The notes under the pieces are model-generated. The model was not told the DNA's origin. It ran no database searches and was given only the letters and a program-made list of their open reading frames with translations. This document shows, piece by piece, positions 44,877 to 56,174 of a stretch of DNA of 64,000 bases (position 1 is its first letter; every line of letters starts with the position of its first letter). The stretch is from positions 51,720,477 to 51,784,476 of the forward strand of contig CM067360.1 of NCBI GenBank assembly GCA_034401795.1, written 5' to 3'. Position numbers and translations under genes: made by a program. The stretch comes from Chaetoderma sp. LZ-2023a (lineage: Eukaryota > Mollusca > Caudofoveata > Chaetodermatida > Chaetodermatidae).

Positions 44877-46190
44877 TGCAGAATGGGTAAGAGAAAGAGG
44901 AAGACCAGCTATAAGTACAGCTACCAGCCGATGGAACCATTAGACACCTTAAGGAAACGCTTACGTGAAGAAAGACAACGTCATTCCGATGCCAATGAGT
45001 ATCATAATGATAACTGTACAATGACTCCTAATGATGTTCCAGACGCTTCCATTCGTGCCAATCAAAATCGTGATGATAACGGTACAATGATTCCTAATGA
45101 TGTTCCAGACGCTTCCATTCATGTCAATGATAATCGTGATGATAACGGTACAATGATTCCTAATGATGGTCCAAACGCTTCCATTCGTGTGAATGATACT
45201 CGCAATGATAACTGTACAATGATTTCTAATGATGTTCCAGACGCTTCCATTCGTGACAATGATAATCGTGATGATAATGGTACAATGGTTTCTAATGATG
45301 TTCCAGACGCTTCCATTCAAGCCAATGATACTCGTGATAGTAACTGTACAATGATTCCTAATGATGGTCCAAACGCTTCCATTCGTGCGAATGTTACTCG
45401 CAATGATAACTATACAATGATTTCTAATGATGTTCCAGACGCTTCCATTCGTGACAATGATAATCGTGATGATAATGGTACAATGATTCCTAATGATGTT
45501 CCAGACGCTTCCATTCATGCCAATGATAATTGTAATGATAACTATACAATGATTCCTAGTGATGTTCCAGACGCTTCCATTCGTGCCGATGATAATTGTA
45601 ATGATAACTGTACAATAATGTCTAATCATGTTCCAGACGCTTCTATTCGTGCCAATGATAATTGTAATGATAACTGTACAATGATTCCTAATGATGTTCC
45701 AGACGCTTCCATTCGGGCCAATGATAATTGTAATGATAACTGTACAAGGATTCCTAATGATGCTCCAGACACTTCCATTCGTGCTACTGATAATTGTAAT
45801 GCTGAGTGTACAGTGATTCCTAATGATGTTCCAGATGCGTCCATTCCTACCAATGATAATTGTAATGATAACTGTACAATGATTCCTAATGATGTTCCAG
45901 ACGCTTCCATTCGTGCCAATGGTAATTGTAATGATAACTATACAATGATTCCTAGTGATGTTCCAGACGCTTCCATTCGTGCCGATGATAATTGTAATGA
46001 TAACTGTACAATAATGTCTAATCATGTTCCAGACGCTTCCATTCGTGCCAATGATAATTGTAATGATAACTGTACAATGATTCCTAATGATGCTCCAGAT
46101 GCTAATAATAATGCTAGTGATAATCCAGATAACACATATACATGTACAATGATTACTAATAATAATGAATACGTGAATCGGATATTCTAG
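44877..46190 (+). CDS. Transposon gene N-terminal region with expanded 22-residue repeats
   Basis: From the second acceptor copy (TTGTTTGCAG, 44876) the frame is open to TAG at 46190. A basic start (MGKRKRKTSYKYSYQPMEPL) is followed by DTLRKRLREERQRHSDA, then about 17 copies of a 22-residue unit (TMIPNDVPDASIRANDNRDD with variants), ending YTCTMITNNNEYVNRIF. The repeat is acidic and Asn/Asp rich, with no cysteines pattern or catalytic motif. The sequence after the stop resumes in another frame at 46216, so the gene is probably broken here or spliced. In phase expansion (66 bp) keeps the frame. A function for the repeat is unknown, and its open state on both strands warns that it may be incidental. 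Confidence 0.55.
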   Translation, partial: CRMGKRKRKTSYKYSYQPMEPLDTLRKRLREERQRHSDANEYHNDNCTMTPNDVPDASIRANQNRDDNGTMIPNDVPDASIHVNDNRDDNGTMIPNDGPNASIRVNDTRNDNCTMISNDVPDASIRDNDNRDDNGTMVSNDVPDASIQANDTRDSNCTMIPNDGPNASIRANVTRNDNYTMISNDVPDASIRDNDNRDDNGTMIPNDVPDASIHANDNCNDNYTMIPSDVPDASIRADDNCNDNCTIMSNHVPDASIRANDNCNDNCTMIPNDVPDASIRANDNCNDNCTRIPNDAPDTSIRATDNCNAECTVIPNDVPDASIPTNDNCNDNCTMIPNDVPDASIRANGNCNDNYTMIPSDVPDASIRADDNCNDNCTIMSNHVPDASIRANDNCNDNCTMIPNDAPDANNNASDNPDNTYTCTMITNNNEYVNRIF

Positions 46191-46215
46191 CTTAGCAGCA
46201 ATCATTGCGAATAAC

Positions 46216-46671
46216 TTGTTCATTAATGATCATAATATGGAATTTGGGGAAGTTACGCGACCCTTCAATATGACCATTCCTGCTGACGATCTCTTCTACT
46301 ATAGTGACAACCATATGAACATTGGGTTAACAGTGCCAGTTAAAAGTACTGCTCATGGAGTGGCTATAAATGCACCAAGGTCCCTTAAGCATAATCTACT
46401 AGGTGGCAGTATAAGAAATGTGCACGGTCTTCTTGAGCATAGTGTAGATGCAGCTGCAGGTAGCATTGCCAAAAATAATTCATGTGTCAGTGACACAACT
46501 GGTGGATATGACAATACCTTTAGTGATGCAAACAATGAAAGCAGCGAGGGTGAAGTAAGTAGTTCTGACAGTGCGGATGACTTACACCTTATCCGGTACA
46601 AAAGCAGAAACGTGTTGCCTCAAGAAGTTTCAATCACATTAAATAAACATAGTTGCAATCTAATTGGCTAA
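46216..46671 (+). pseudogene. Transposon gene, middle part, unrecognised
   Basis: A 151-codon open frame starting MFINDHNMEFGEVTRPFNMT, with Ser/Asp-rich EGEVSSSDSADDLHLI near its end. It lies between the repeat region and the conserved transposase block, on the same strand, and overlaps the next frame by 8 bp. It is probably the continuation of the same protein after a frame change. No domain is recognised. Confidence 0.45.
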
Positions 46672-48532
46672 TAATCCTTCATGTGTAAGCACAAGTTCTG
46701 CAGATGCTGCATTTCCATCTGCGAGTACAAATCGAGAATTATCCAATAATATAAGTACCGATAATCAAATAGAAATTGAAGAATATTTTACATATGGAAC
46801 TGAATTCAATGAGAATACAAGTGTTTCACCGAGAGGTCGAAAGCGTGTTCGTAATGAGGTTACATGGGTGCATAATATAAGAAAACAAAAACGAAATCTT
46901 GGATTAGCTTATACTAGTGCACGTGGGATACCCAAAAGGGCTAGACTTGTTGGAGCTGGCTGTGGTGAAAAATGTCGTTCAAAATGCCATGAAACACTAA
47001 CTGTAGGTTATCGTCAGGAAATATTTCATAGATTTTGGAAGTTGGGTGAAATAAATAGACAACGAGAGTTAATCAATTCCCATGTTGCATCAATTGAATC
47101 TAAGTACAAGAAAACTAAATCACGTAGAAATAAAAGTTTAATATATACATTACCTAAATCCAGTGAAAATAAAGTAAAGGTGTGCAAGGTATTCTTTCTA
47201 CACACATTAAATATCACAGACAAAGTTGTTCACAACAGCCGTAAGAAACAAGATGACCTTGGTGTTACAGAAAGAGACAAAAGGGGCACCATGGACATCA
47301 AAGAAAACCATCACAAACTGTTCTTAATGACATTAGAGAACATATTTCTAGCTTTCCTACTGTAGTGTCACATTACTACAGAAAGAATTCAACTGGAAAA
47401 TATCTGGAAACTCAGCTGTCACTTTCCAAAATGTACGACCTGTATGCAGTGTAGAGAAGCTGGGAGGACCATGGCTCACAAGAACATTTATGAACGTGTT
47501 TTCCATGCCAAATTTAATTTAGGTTTTATCATCCTAAAAAAGACCAATGCGAGTTGTGTGCAAAATACACGCATGCAACTGAGGAAAGGAAACAGCAAAT
47601 ATTAGAGAAATATGAGGATCATTTAAAGAACACAACTCTTGCTAGAGAACTCAAAGATAAACAAAAATACAAAGCAAAATTTTCACAAGAATATTGTTGT
47701 AGCTGTTTTGGTCTGCAACAAGTCCTTAATGCTCCGCACGATGAAATATCCACATTTTATTTTAAACGGAAACTCTGTCTATAACTTCAGTGTGTATAAC
47801 TGCAAAATGGTGAGGGGTGTTGTTATATGTTGCCAGAGAAAATTGCAATGCGGGGCTCTTGTGCGGTAGCTTCGTGCCTCGTTTTTTTATATGAAGACAC
47901 AAATAGAAAATGGGTCAAAGCGCTTTAGGTTTTTCTCCGACAGCTGTGCAGGAAAAACCCGAAACCGTTTCGTTGTTACTATGTACTGGGATACATTGAA
48001 GAAATTTGACATATCTAGTATAAAACATTCCTTTCTTGAAAAGGGGCATACATACAATGAAAATGACTCAATTCATTCGACCATTGAAGGGGCCTCTAAA
48101 GGTGTACCAATATATACTCCGCAGCAGTGGTATACTCTTGTGAGATTGGCACGAAAAAAACAACAGTTTCATGTTCGAGAAATGAATTTAGAAGACTTCA
48201 AGGACTTTAAAGATCTGGCTGCTAAAATAACTAATTTAGAGAAGGATGTGAATGGAGAAAGGATTAGGTGGAATGCAATCAGAGTTATAAAAGTATCAAA
48301 AAAGTTGCAAAATATGTTAAATATCAAATACAACTACAATAGTGATTGGGTAGTTGTAAACTTGGAATGTAAAAATGTAAAATACCTGAACAGTATCATT
48401 CAACATTCCTTGAACTCCGTCATAATCAAAATGTACAGAGATCAAATACTTTATCTTCTGATGAGGAAAATTAAAATAAATGAAAATAAATGGTGTATGT
48501 TAGTATGTACGTTGTTAGAGTATGCGAGTTAA
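46664..48532 (+). pseudogene. Transposase-like protein of an insect/cnidarian transposon family, frameshifted
   Basis: Read over several frames, the segment matches a protein family common in insects and cnidarians and usually annotated as uncharacterised or transposase-like. Landmarks are RKRVRNEVTWVHNIRKQKRN at about 46837, a CGEKCRSKCHE zinc-type cysteine cluster at about 46964, and KVKVCKVFFLHTLNITDKVV at about 47174. A frameshift at about 47315 leads into DIREHISSFPTVVSHYYRKN. Then come CELCAKYTHATEERKQQILE (47545), HDEISTFYFKRKL (47737), FFSDSCAGKTRNRF (47933) and HSFLEKGHTYNENDSIHSTI (48025). The last two carry the spaced acidic residues expected of an RNase H-fold catalytic core; that assignment is an inference. 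At least three frame breaks and a stop (GTG TAG, 47450) make it inactive. Confidence 0.65.
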
Positions 48533-49130
48533 TCGGATTTGCGGCTTTTGTATTTAAAATAATCGTCACTGTGGTTTCTAAGAGTGATTTTGTTATAATG
48601 CTATTATATGTCAAAAGTGTCTATAACGGACACATACGTTTGGGACCACACGATGACAGTTCATTAAGATGGATAGTCGCAAGTGTCTGTTATAGATGAC
48701 GTTTTACTGCAATATTGGTTTAATGAGTGATTATGAACATGATTGATCTGAATAATTATGAGATTCTCAATATAAGCTTATTATGATGCTTATTATAGGA
48801 GACAATAATAATAGTATGAAACTGCAAGAAAGACGTATGTTTGTATACGACTCTTTGACATTACTGGCATGTTAAACTAATGTGAACTAAAAAGATGTAT
48901 GTACATATACATCGATGCTGCATTCTTACACAAACAGAATTTCAGTGGTAAAAAGGCGTATAAATCATAAATTGTGTAATAATATCAAAAATGCTTCGTA
49001 TTATCATTTTCTTTTATTCTACATAATAGAGATCCATTTTGTTACTTTCAAAATAAAAGGTTTACTAATTATTCTTACATTATGTTAAATTTTATTCAGT
49101 TTTTTTGCTCTCCTGAAAAGTTGAGAAAAT
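48533..49130. other. 3' region of the transposon, no gene
   Basis: AT-rich. Holds GTCTATAACGGACACATACG (48618), which matches 30372. No coding signal. Confidence 0.5.
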
Positions 49131-49157
49131 TGACATACGACCCCATCGTATTCCAGT

Positions 49158-49475
49158 GACGGTATGATGACGTCACAAGCATCACGTCACAAAAGGTTCC
49201 ATATCGACCGTCACCAAATCTCAAATACTCAGACACGGTGTATGAATTGTATGGCTTTGTAATTCTTTGCTAGTTAATAAACATGCTGTTGAATATTTAT
49301 TCGACTTATTAAATATAAGTCAAATTGGTTTCAAAATATTCAACAGCTTAAATGTGTAGTTTTTTGGAAATTGATAGTCTGTGTGTTTAGAGATCGATCG
49401 ATCCCAACACGATCGAGGTGTGGGTGGAGCTTAGCTAGAGATGGGCGGGGAATAGCTAACACCGGAAAGGTCCAT
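49158..49475 (+). mobile_element. M1 foldback element, forward copy, flanking the 6.6-kb transposon
   Basis: GTATGATGACGTCACAAGCA, GTGTATGAATTGTATGGCTT, AGTTAATAAACATGCTGTTG, altered left arm, GTTTCAAAATATTCAACAGC, GATCGATCGATCCCAACACG, GGTGGAGCTTAGCTAGAGAT, GGGCGGGGAATAGCTAACAC. Its outer end touches the transposon's right end, and it is inverted relative to the copy at 42155-42550. Confidence 0.88.
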
Positions 49476-50255
49476 TCATACACTTTCGTGTTGGACTATT
49501 ACTACTTTCGTGACAAGGCTACGTCATTCGATTATGACGTCATCTACTTGCCGGATCGGATCCCGTCATTTATGCATCACATACTACTAATGAATTTACA
49601 AAATAGATCTAGGGTACGTCACAAATGCAATACGGAATCTGGATTGAGCACTTCACCGATCATTCCTCAACCCTCTCTGAACACTACTGATAGACCACTT
49701 ATAAGTTACTCTTGTAAGCTCTTAGTCCTGATTAGTCTGTGTGCCTGATTAGTCTGTGTGCCAAATTCTAGTTGTAGATATAAGACCATGGACTATCTTG
49801 ACCTTGGAGGCCACTAGGTCTAGTGTTTCACGGGGTCGTCATCCTCGGCATATGAAGAAGGTAGACATTTATCGTTTTACTCAGCTCTCTGTAAAGACTG
49901 ATAACTGTATGTTTCATTGGACAATGACTGAAATTTGACCCCATTTGTTTAGGACATGTGAATGCGATGTCTACCACGGGGGTAGGCTGATTTCAGGCAC
50001 ACACACACATCCACCCCCCACCCCCCCCCCCCACCCCACCCACACACCCCTGCATACGTATAACACTCTAACAGCCAGGAAATAACTGCATTAGTATACC
50101 GCAACATAGTGGAGTGCGTTTATTCCGACTACACAGAATCTTCACGTTCCACATCAATGGCGGTAATTAAACAACTAAAATAGCATAGCTATTCTCGTTA
50201 TACACAAAGATAGTATTAAAGGCACACACTTTCTGATAATGGATGAATTCGACCT
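49476..50255. other. Intergenic, C-rich tract only
   Basis: A C-rich/CA tract (CCCCCCACCCCCCCCCCCCA and neighbours) at 50000-50050, with an exact TGATTAGTCTGTGTGCC duplication at 49730/49747. No coding content supported. Confidence 0.6.
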
Positions 50256-50600
50256 GTCTCTCAAGTGTATGGCGTCTTAATCAGTTACGTCACGTGTAGG
50301 TTGACGGCACACTTATAATTGACTGAGAATACGCTGTCATGAAGCTGGAATTGTCCGTAAAGTGTACAAAGCGTATGCCTTTGGTGAATTTACTATCTAG
50401 TAAACATTCTGCTTAATATTTTGAAACCAATTTCACTAGGCGTTGCCAAAGGCTCTAACAGTACCCAGTTAAATTAGTTTCAAAATACGTAACGGGTTAC
50501 TTGTATAGTTTCCTTGAAATAAAAGATCGATCATAACCCGCGCGAAGCGTTGGTGGAGCTTAGCAAGAATGGGCGGGGCATAGCTCAAATCGTTCCCTCT
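50255..50600 (+). mobile_element. M1 foldback element, forward copy
   Basis: TCTCTCAAGTGTATGGCGTC, AGTTACGTCACGTGTAGGTT, TAGTAAACATTCTGCTTAAT, core, GGGTTACTTGTATAGTTTCC, GGTGGAGCTTAGCAAGAATG, GGGCGGGGCATAGCTCAAAT. Confidence 0.9.
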
Positions 50601-50834
50601 ATTGCTTTCGAACTATTCACCAAATCAGAAATTGATTTACCGGTGGACAACGCAACAACCATTTCCCGTGTCTACATTACATCAATCTAACAGTGTTGAG
50701 TGACATAGGCAGACTGTGTTCTGACTATTTGCTTATACACGCCTTGCATGACAATGGTGTTCTTGTGGTAGTGGATCTGAAGCCCGCACCTCGCACGTTG
50801 GTGCAACATATTGAAATTGAGGGAACCATTTCAA

Positions 50835-51195
50835 TCTATACCTCGCCCATTTCTAGCTGCACTCCTCCCCGCGCTATACCCGTGTTGGAATAAATAGAAC
50901 CCTGACTTCCCAGAATCTCAATATCAAGGGTAATTTGACAACAAGCTGCTGAAAACAAGATAATTTGACCGGGTGCTGTTGATGCCCATGGACACCACAG
51001 CACCTGATCAAATTAGCATCAACATATTCACCAGCACGTTTATTATATAGTAAAGACATACAATTCGTACATTCGGCTGACTATACACTGTACATGACGG
51101 AGCGAGATACGTCACTTATTGCGAATTTTGATTGTGACGTGAGCTTACATGGGACGTAATTGCTTATGACTTCATGTACTTGAGTGGCTGAGCTA
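50835..51195 (-). mobile_element. M1 foldback element, reverse copy
   Basis: CTCGCCCATTTCTAGCTGCA, CCCTGACTTCCCAGAATCTC, core with GACCGGGTGCTGTTGATGCC, GTTTATTATATAGTAAAGAC, ATACAATTCGTACATTCGG, TTTTGATTGTGACGTGAGCT, TGTACTTGAGTGGCTGAG. Confidence 0.9.
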
Positions 51196-51780
51196 TCTAT
51201 CCATTGGCGATTAGTCTGATGTTGTGAGAGGCACATACAGGTGGTAAGCGGAAACACAAACGGAGAAGAGTCCGATTTGTATTCGTATAATTAATAAAAC
51301 TATATTGTTGACAAATTATCGAATTTCTTAAATTTCGCCACTGTAAGTAATTTTCTTCAATTGCTCATGAGAATCGCGGAGTAACGTCATCGCGTGAGTA
51401 TTTCTTGTGGTATGGAGTCATCGTGTGAATACTGTTCACTGAGCCGCGCGTGCGTGTAATTCCAATCCAAAGAGCAGAGTTCAAGGTCAACTTCAGTCCA
51501 TCACACTCAGGCCCCTCAAGGGCATATGAGGTTCAATCCCTCATTCAGGCATGCGAGCAAGGTGTAAAAACCTACGCTGCGCTGATTCCTTCGCGAACAA
51601 GACAATGTAAGGCCAGAGTACATGCACTAAGGTGCCGTTGCGCCCATGTTAAACCTAAAACATCACCACCTGCAATGGCGATTTATAGCGCACACCCACC
51701 AGCCGATATTAAACGGGTGAAAGAGGAACGTATTTGTTAACCATTTACCCCTCGAATTTGTTCAAGAAAATTGCAATCTT
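51195..51780. other. Intergenic, nothing recognised
   Basis: A 96-codon open frame (51450-51740) has no recognisable motif. GGTTCAATCCC at 51529 resembles a tRNA-type B box, but there is no fitting A box or cloverleaf. Confidence 0.4.
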
Positions 51781-51784
51781 CTCA

Positions 51785-51915
51785 TAGGTAATGTACATTT
51801 GCAGACCAAGAGAAGACGATTTTTGAAAAAATGTCCACTGGAATGACTGACTCGATAACCAGTGGTAAAATTTCAAACATAGTCTTCTCTTGGTCTGGAA
51901 ATGGACATTTCTTAA
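51785..51915. repeat. Short foldback repeat (GCAGACCAAGAGAAGAC ... GTCTTCTCTTGGTCTG)
   Basis: TTGCAGACCAAGAGAAGACG and TAGTCTTCTCTTGGTCTGGA form inverted arms around CCACTGG...CCAGTGG, which is itself inverted. Related copies: 30470-30560 and single arms at 12333 and 13333. Confidence 0.8.
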
Positions 51916-52289
51916 AATCAGTACAGAAGCCGATTTTTGATTGATATGAGTGTTAAAGGGTTAAACTAGCTTCAGGATCGGAGCTAATGTCCAACGTTTC
52001 AGACTCCAGGTTCTTATAATCTGAAAACACGTGTGGCGTAATCGGAATCTGCATGGTTGACAATTTACGCGATGACGTCAGACCGTGAAGTTTATAGCGT
52101 GTCGGAATTCGTGATTTTAAGCAAAATTTCAAGTGAGTTTAATGAAAACGTGTCAACTTCCTTTTAATTTATACAATGTGATAAAAACTGTTATCTTTTG
52201 GCGGTTTTCATTGAAATCAAATTCTCGTTTGTGACCTCCTCCAGCACCAGGATTACAACGGTAACTTGTAACCATTATGGGGTGGGGTT

Positions 52290-52690
52290 CCTAGCAATGG
52301 ACTTCACAATTCTTTTCTAAGCCCCACCCACTTCTAGCTAAGTTCCACCCACACCTCGCTCATGTTGGAATCCTTCGTTCCCTGAACTCCCTGGCTATCA
52401 ATTTCCAAAAAACTATACAGATAAGCTGTTAAATATTTTGAAACTAATTTGAATGGGTGCTGTTGCTGCGTCTTGTCAAATTAGTTTCGAAATATTCTAC
52501 ACAATATTTATTAAATAGTTAATTAAAGACATACAATTCGTACAACCACGCATAGTCCGTCATCAATTATGCATTCGTGACGTACTTATCTACGTCATTC
52601 ATGGCGTCATAATGAAGTCATTGATTATGATGTCATTTTACACGTCACATAATTAATTATGACGTCATATGATGGATGGATAAGGTGGAC
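52290..52690 (-). mobile_element. M1 foldback element, reverse copy, well preserved
   Basis: CACCCACTTCTAGCTAAGTT, AAACTATACAGATAAGCTGT, core, ATATTTATTAAATAGTTAAT, ACATACAATTCGTACAACCA, ACGTCACATAATTAATTATG, GACGTCATATGATGGATGGA. Confidence 0.92.
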
Positions 52691-52754
52691 ACGTGTATTC
52701 CCGCCCCACGCAGCAGCATCATGAGAATGTACACAACAACTAGTATATGGGAGG

Positions 52755-52935
52755 GATCTGACATCATAATATAAGACGTCACATGGTTGATGACGCCACA
52801 AGCAATATGACGTATAGCTCCGTCACAAAAATTGAAACATCAATCATGAGTGTGGTATTTCGTTGATCAATTTGCAATTTAATTAAAACTTGGTCGAACA
52901 GTTTGAAACTAATTTGGCTGTGGAGCTGCTGCTGC
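52755..52935 (+). mobile_element. M1 foldback element, left half
   Basis: TAAGACGTCACATGGTTGAT, TATAGCTCCGTCACAAAAAT, then the left arm CAGTTTGAAACTAATTTGGC ending in GCTGCTGCTGCTCG. The right arm does not follow. A matching right half is found at 62197, beyond the Penelope-like units. Confidence 0.75.
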
Positions 52936-53340
52936 TCGATGTAATCTCATAGTAATAAACTAAGTGTTCAGAAGAATTCAATGCAATAATGCGTGTTTGA
53001 ATTTCTCACCCAACTGAAACCTGGTAGTCCTGGTGAGATTAATCAATATGACAACACTGTTGAACGAGATGGAATCTGACAGGAGATTGATTCTTTCTAA
53101 CTGCAATAATCATTATCAAGAATATCCTTCGGGGTAAAAGTATTGGTTTTCATGGCATGCAAGTCACGGTTCTCGTGGACCGGCTTCATTAAATATGAAT
53201 GCGGGGCAAAACGGGCCACATAAAAACTAACCCAAATTTAATAGGCTCTTTCAAATTATGGTTGATCACACTCTCAACTAAGTGCTATTACACCACGCCT
53301 GGGGGAAAATGGGACATGGTGTCGCTTTTTACCCCAGTGA
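52936..53340. other. Intergenic, nothing recognised
   Basis: No feature supported. Confidence 0.4.
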
Positions 53341-53354
53341 GGAAACATATTGTA

Positions 53355-53417
<63 letters not shown>

Positions 53418-53439
53418 CACAGTAGTAGTAGTAGTAGTG

Positions 53440-53510
<71 letters not shown>

Positions 53511-53705
53511 TGCAGTAGTAGTAGTAGTATCAGCAGCAGCATTATCAGTAGCGGCGGCGGCGGTGGTGGTGGTGGTCGCAGTAGTGATAGTGCTGGTGGT
53601 GGTGGTGTTGGCGGCGGTGGTGGTCGCGGTAGTGATAGTGGTGGTCGCGGTAGTGATAGTGGTGGTGGTGGTGGTGGTGGTGGAGTTCGTGATGGTGATG
53701 GTGGT
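53355..53705. repeat. Trinucleotide tract (AGT)n then (GGT/GGC)n
   Basis: About 180 bp of AGT triplets pass into GGT, GGC and GAT triplets and end in GATGGTGGTTATATGATTAA, where the Penelope-like unit begins. Open frames are artefacts. Confidence 0.97.
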
Positions 53706-53731
53706 TATATGATTAAACGCACTGGCTCAGG

Positions 53732-53751
53732 ATCTCCCAAGTTTGGGAGAT
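53732..53751. other. Perfect 9-bp hairpin near the Penelope-like 3' end, unit 1
   Basis: ATCTCCCAA-GT-TTGGGAGAT. The same stem recurs in unit 2 with loop GG. Confidence 0.85.
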
Positions 53752-53838
53752 ATTTTTTATTTATTTTATTGTCTGAGATTTGTTATGTTTGTTTGATAGA
53801 GGCGGTATGGCCTATAAAATATGAATAATATATATCAT

Positions 53839-56174
53839 TCATTGTAAAGGTTTTTGAAGAGTTAATTTCGATTTAACCAAGATGTCACGTAGATTGGAGT
53901 TTTTCTTGAAGGCTATCACTGGACGCAAATTGAGAGGTTCTTTCATTTTATCCTTCAATTTATGATATTCATCTTTCAAAATTTCAGAAATTTCAACATT
54001 TTTTCGATTGTATGTTAAACTGAATGGAATAATTTCAAGTTGATCAGCAAGACCAGGGTCCACGTGTATGCCTCTCGGCCATTTGGTTTTCAGTTGCTTA
54101 ATCCAAAATGATTCTCGAAGTTTTCTTTGTTTATCAGTTTCTTCGGCCGTAGCAGAAAGAGGCAGTTGCTCAATAGGCATAATTTCAATGTGTCTATCGA
54201 CAGAATGACCAGGAAGATTGAAATGCTGAGCTACGTTGGTGTCCTCGTCGTGTCTAATATCGCAAAAGTGTCTAGTTGCTCGCCATCTTAAAGGGCATTT
54301 TGTTTCACCGACATACTGTTTTTGGCATAATTTGCAAGATATTAAATAGATAACATTTTTAGAATCGCAATCTAAATTAGACTGAAGTTGGAATTTGCTT
54401 TTGTTCTGATAACTGACAAATGTTTTCTGATTAGGTAGATAGAGGTCTAATTTACACCTCTTCTTTCCACATTTCTGAGATTGTCCTACGCCTATAATCG
54501 GACGATTGTGACGAATTTTGGTAGGCTTTTGATCAGCAGCCTTATCAGTAATAGTTTTCAAATCATGTAAAGTTTCGGATTTTATTTTGCGCAAAAATCG
54601 TGTTGAATATCCCCTCGGTTTGAGGGCTTTAAATAAGGTGGAACACGCAGATTCAAAATTCTTTCTATCACTAGAATTTCGATGAAACCGGATAATCTGT
54701 GATTTGATAATACCTTTAAAAGTATGAGGTGGATGGAAAGATTTCTTATGCAGTAGTTGATGGGAATCGGTGGGCTTAAAGAATACTTTGTAATCAAGAA
54801 GCCCACTCGTGTTATAATTTACACCTTTGTAGAGAGTAACGTCCAAAAAGTCTACAGACGACTGGTCGATGTTGGCTTTAAGTTTGATGTTAGGATCGTG
54901 ATTGTTCAAAATAGCGAAAAATTCATCAAACTCTTCCCTCGAATGATTCCAGGTCATAAACATATCATCGAGGTACCGGCGGTAAAATAAGGGCTGCATA
55001 GGACATTTGTTAAGCGCATATTCTTCCCACTCAGCTACATAGATGTTGGCAAAACTAGGACTAAACCGTTTACCCATAGCGCATCCACAGATTTGTTTGT
55101 AGATTTCGCCAGCGAATTCGAAATCATTGCCCTTTAAACTCAGCTCCAGGAGAGCTAATATTTCGCTCGTGGGCCTATTGTTATCAGGATATTTATCAAA
55201 TGCTCTGCGAACAGAAGTCAAACCCCTTCGATGTTAATGTTTGTGTACATAGCATCGATGTCGAGGGTGACCAAGAGTGAGTTTGGAGGAACAGGAATTT
55301 TGGAGACCTCCGATAGGAAATCCTCAGTGTTGTTCAAAAAGCTGGAATGTCTATTCGTAATTGGCTGTACGTGGTAATAAAAAATTTCACTAATTCGATA
55401 AGATTCAGAGCCGCAATCAGAGATAATAGGTCGACCCGGTGCCGGTGGTATCATAGGGTCGGACCACGACTCAATAGGTTTATGAATTTTTGGCAAAAGG
55501 TATAACGTACGTGGATTTGAATCTCGTTTAGCAGTAAGGTATTTAAACTACTTTTTCGTTATGGCCTTGTTGTCAGTCATTTCTTGAAGGATTCCATTAC
55601 ATTTATGACAATTATTTTGCCAGAGTGGTTCGTCTAATTTGCGGTAGTGTTTCGGATTACTGAGTTGCCGATGCGCTTCACGAATATGATTATCCTTACG
55701 CATTATTACAGTAGCAGATCCCTTGTCAGCAGGCTTTATAACGATGTCATTGTTTTTACGCACACCTGTTATGGCTAAACGTTCTTGATATGACAAATTT
55801 TGATGATTTTTAGGAAATTCGAAATTTTCAACACGTTCCTTAATAGCTTTTATACTATCAGGGATCGCAGGGTCCACCAACTTCGAGTTAGGTGGCCAGT
55901 CATTATTTTCAACAAAAGGTAGAAAGTTGTTTTTCTTGGAATTTCGAAAAAAGTCTGCTAATTTTACACGGTGAGAAAATGCTTCAATTTCCCATAAGCC
56001 ATTATCTAAAAGGGCATCTATGTCGACTTTGGGCCGTGGTGTTGGTACGAATGTTAGACCGAGATTTAGCAAAGATCTTTCTGCTTCAGACAATGTAGAA
56101 CCAGTTAGGTTAACGATATTACAACCCGGGCCAATTTCTTGGTGGTTAGTACCTTGACCCGTAGTTAGTTTAAA
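53839..56174 (-). pseudogene. Penelope-like reverse transcriptase / GIY-YIG endonuclease, unit 1, broken
   Basis: Same protein as the intact frame of unit 2 but with damage. A C-to-T change gives TAG after NKAITKK (about 55548), a 1-bp deletion shifts the frame after TNINIEG (about 55218), and a 6-bp in-frame insertion makes PAPGRP from PGRP. The RT catalytic motif reads YRRYLDDMF instead of YLDDIF. The GIY-YIG part is complete (NVIYLISC ... YVGET ... HFNLPGHS ... RESFWIKQLKT). It differs from unit 2 at about 20 of 460 residues in the C-terminal portion, more than ORF1 does between units. The upstream frame is open to the slippery heptamer at 56168-56174, as in unit 2. Confidence 0.93.

Larger units (their letters stand above)
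42551..49157 (+). mobile_element. 6.6-kb DNA transposon with 26-bp terminal inverted repeats
   Basis: The left end ACTGGAATACAATAGGGGTG plus TATGTC and the reverse complement of the right end, ACTGGAATACGATGGGGTCG plus TATGTC, agree at 22 of 26 positions, followed by AATTTTC on both sides. Inside is a + strand gene with a 5' exon, a minisatellite-expanded N-terminus and transposase-like reading frames. A TIR element (43730-44083) and a TGCG tract (43240-43328) sit in its first intron. No clear target-site duplication was seen. I do not know the superfamily name. Confidence 0.65.

Noticed and set aside
44237-46223. Long - strand frames (207 and 420 codons) across the 66-bp minisatellite
   Set aside because: Mirror readings of the repeat. 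The + strand carries the splice signals and the continuation into the transposase.
51450-51740. tRNA or tRNA-derived SINE suggested by GGTTCAATCCC
   Set aside because: No A box at proper spacing and no cloverleaf.
53350-53712. Poly-Ser/Val open frames
   Set aside because: Artefacts of AGT/GGT triplets.
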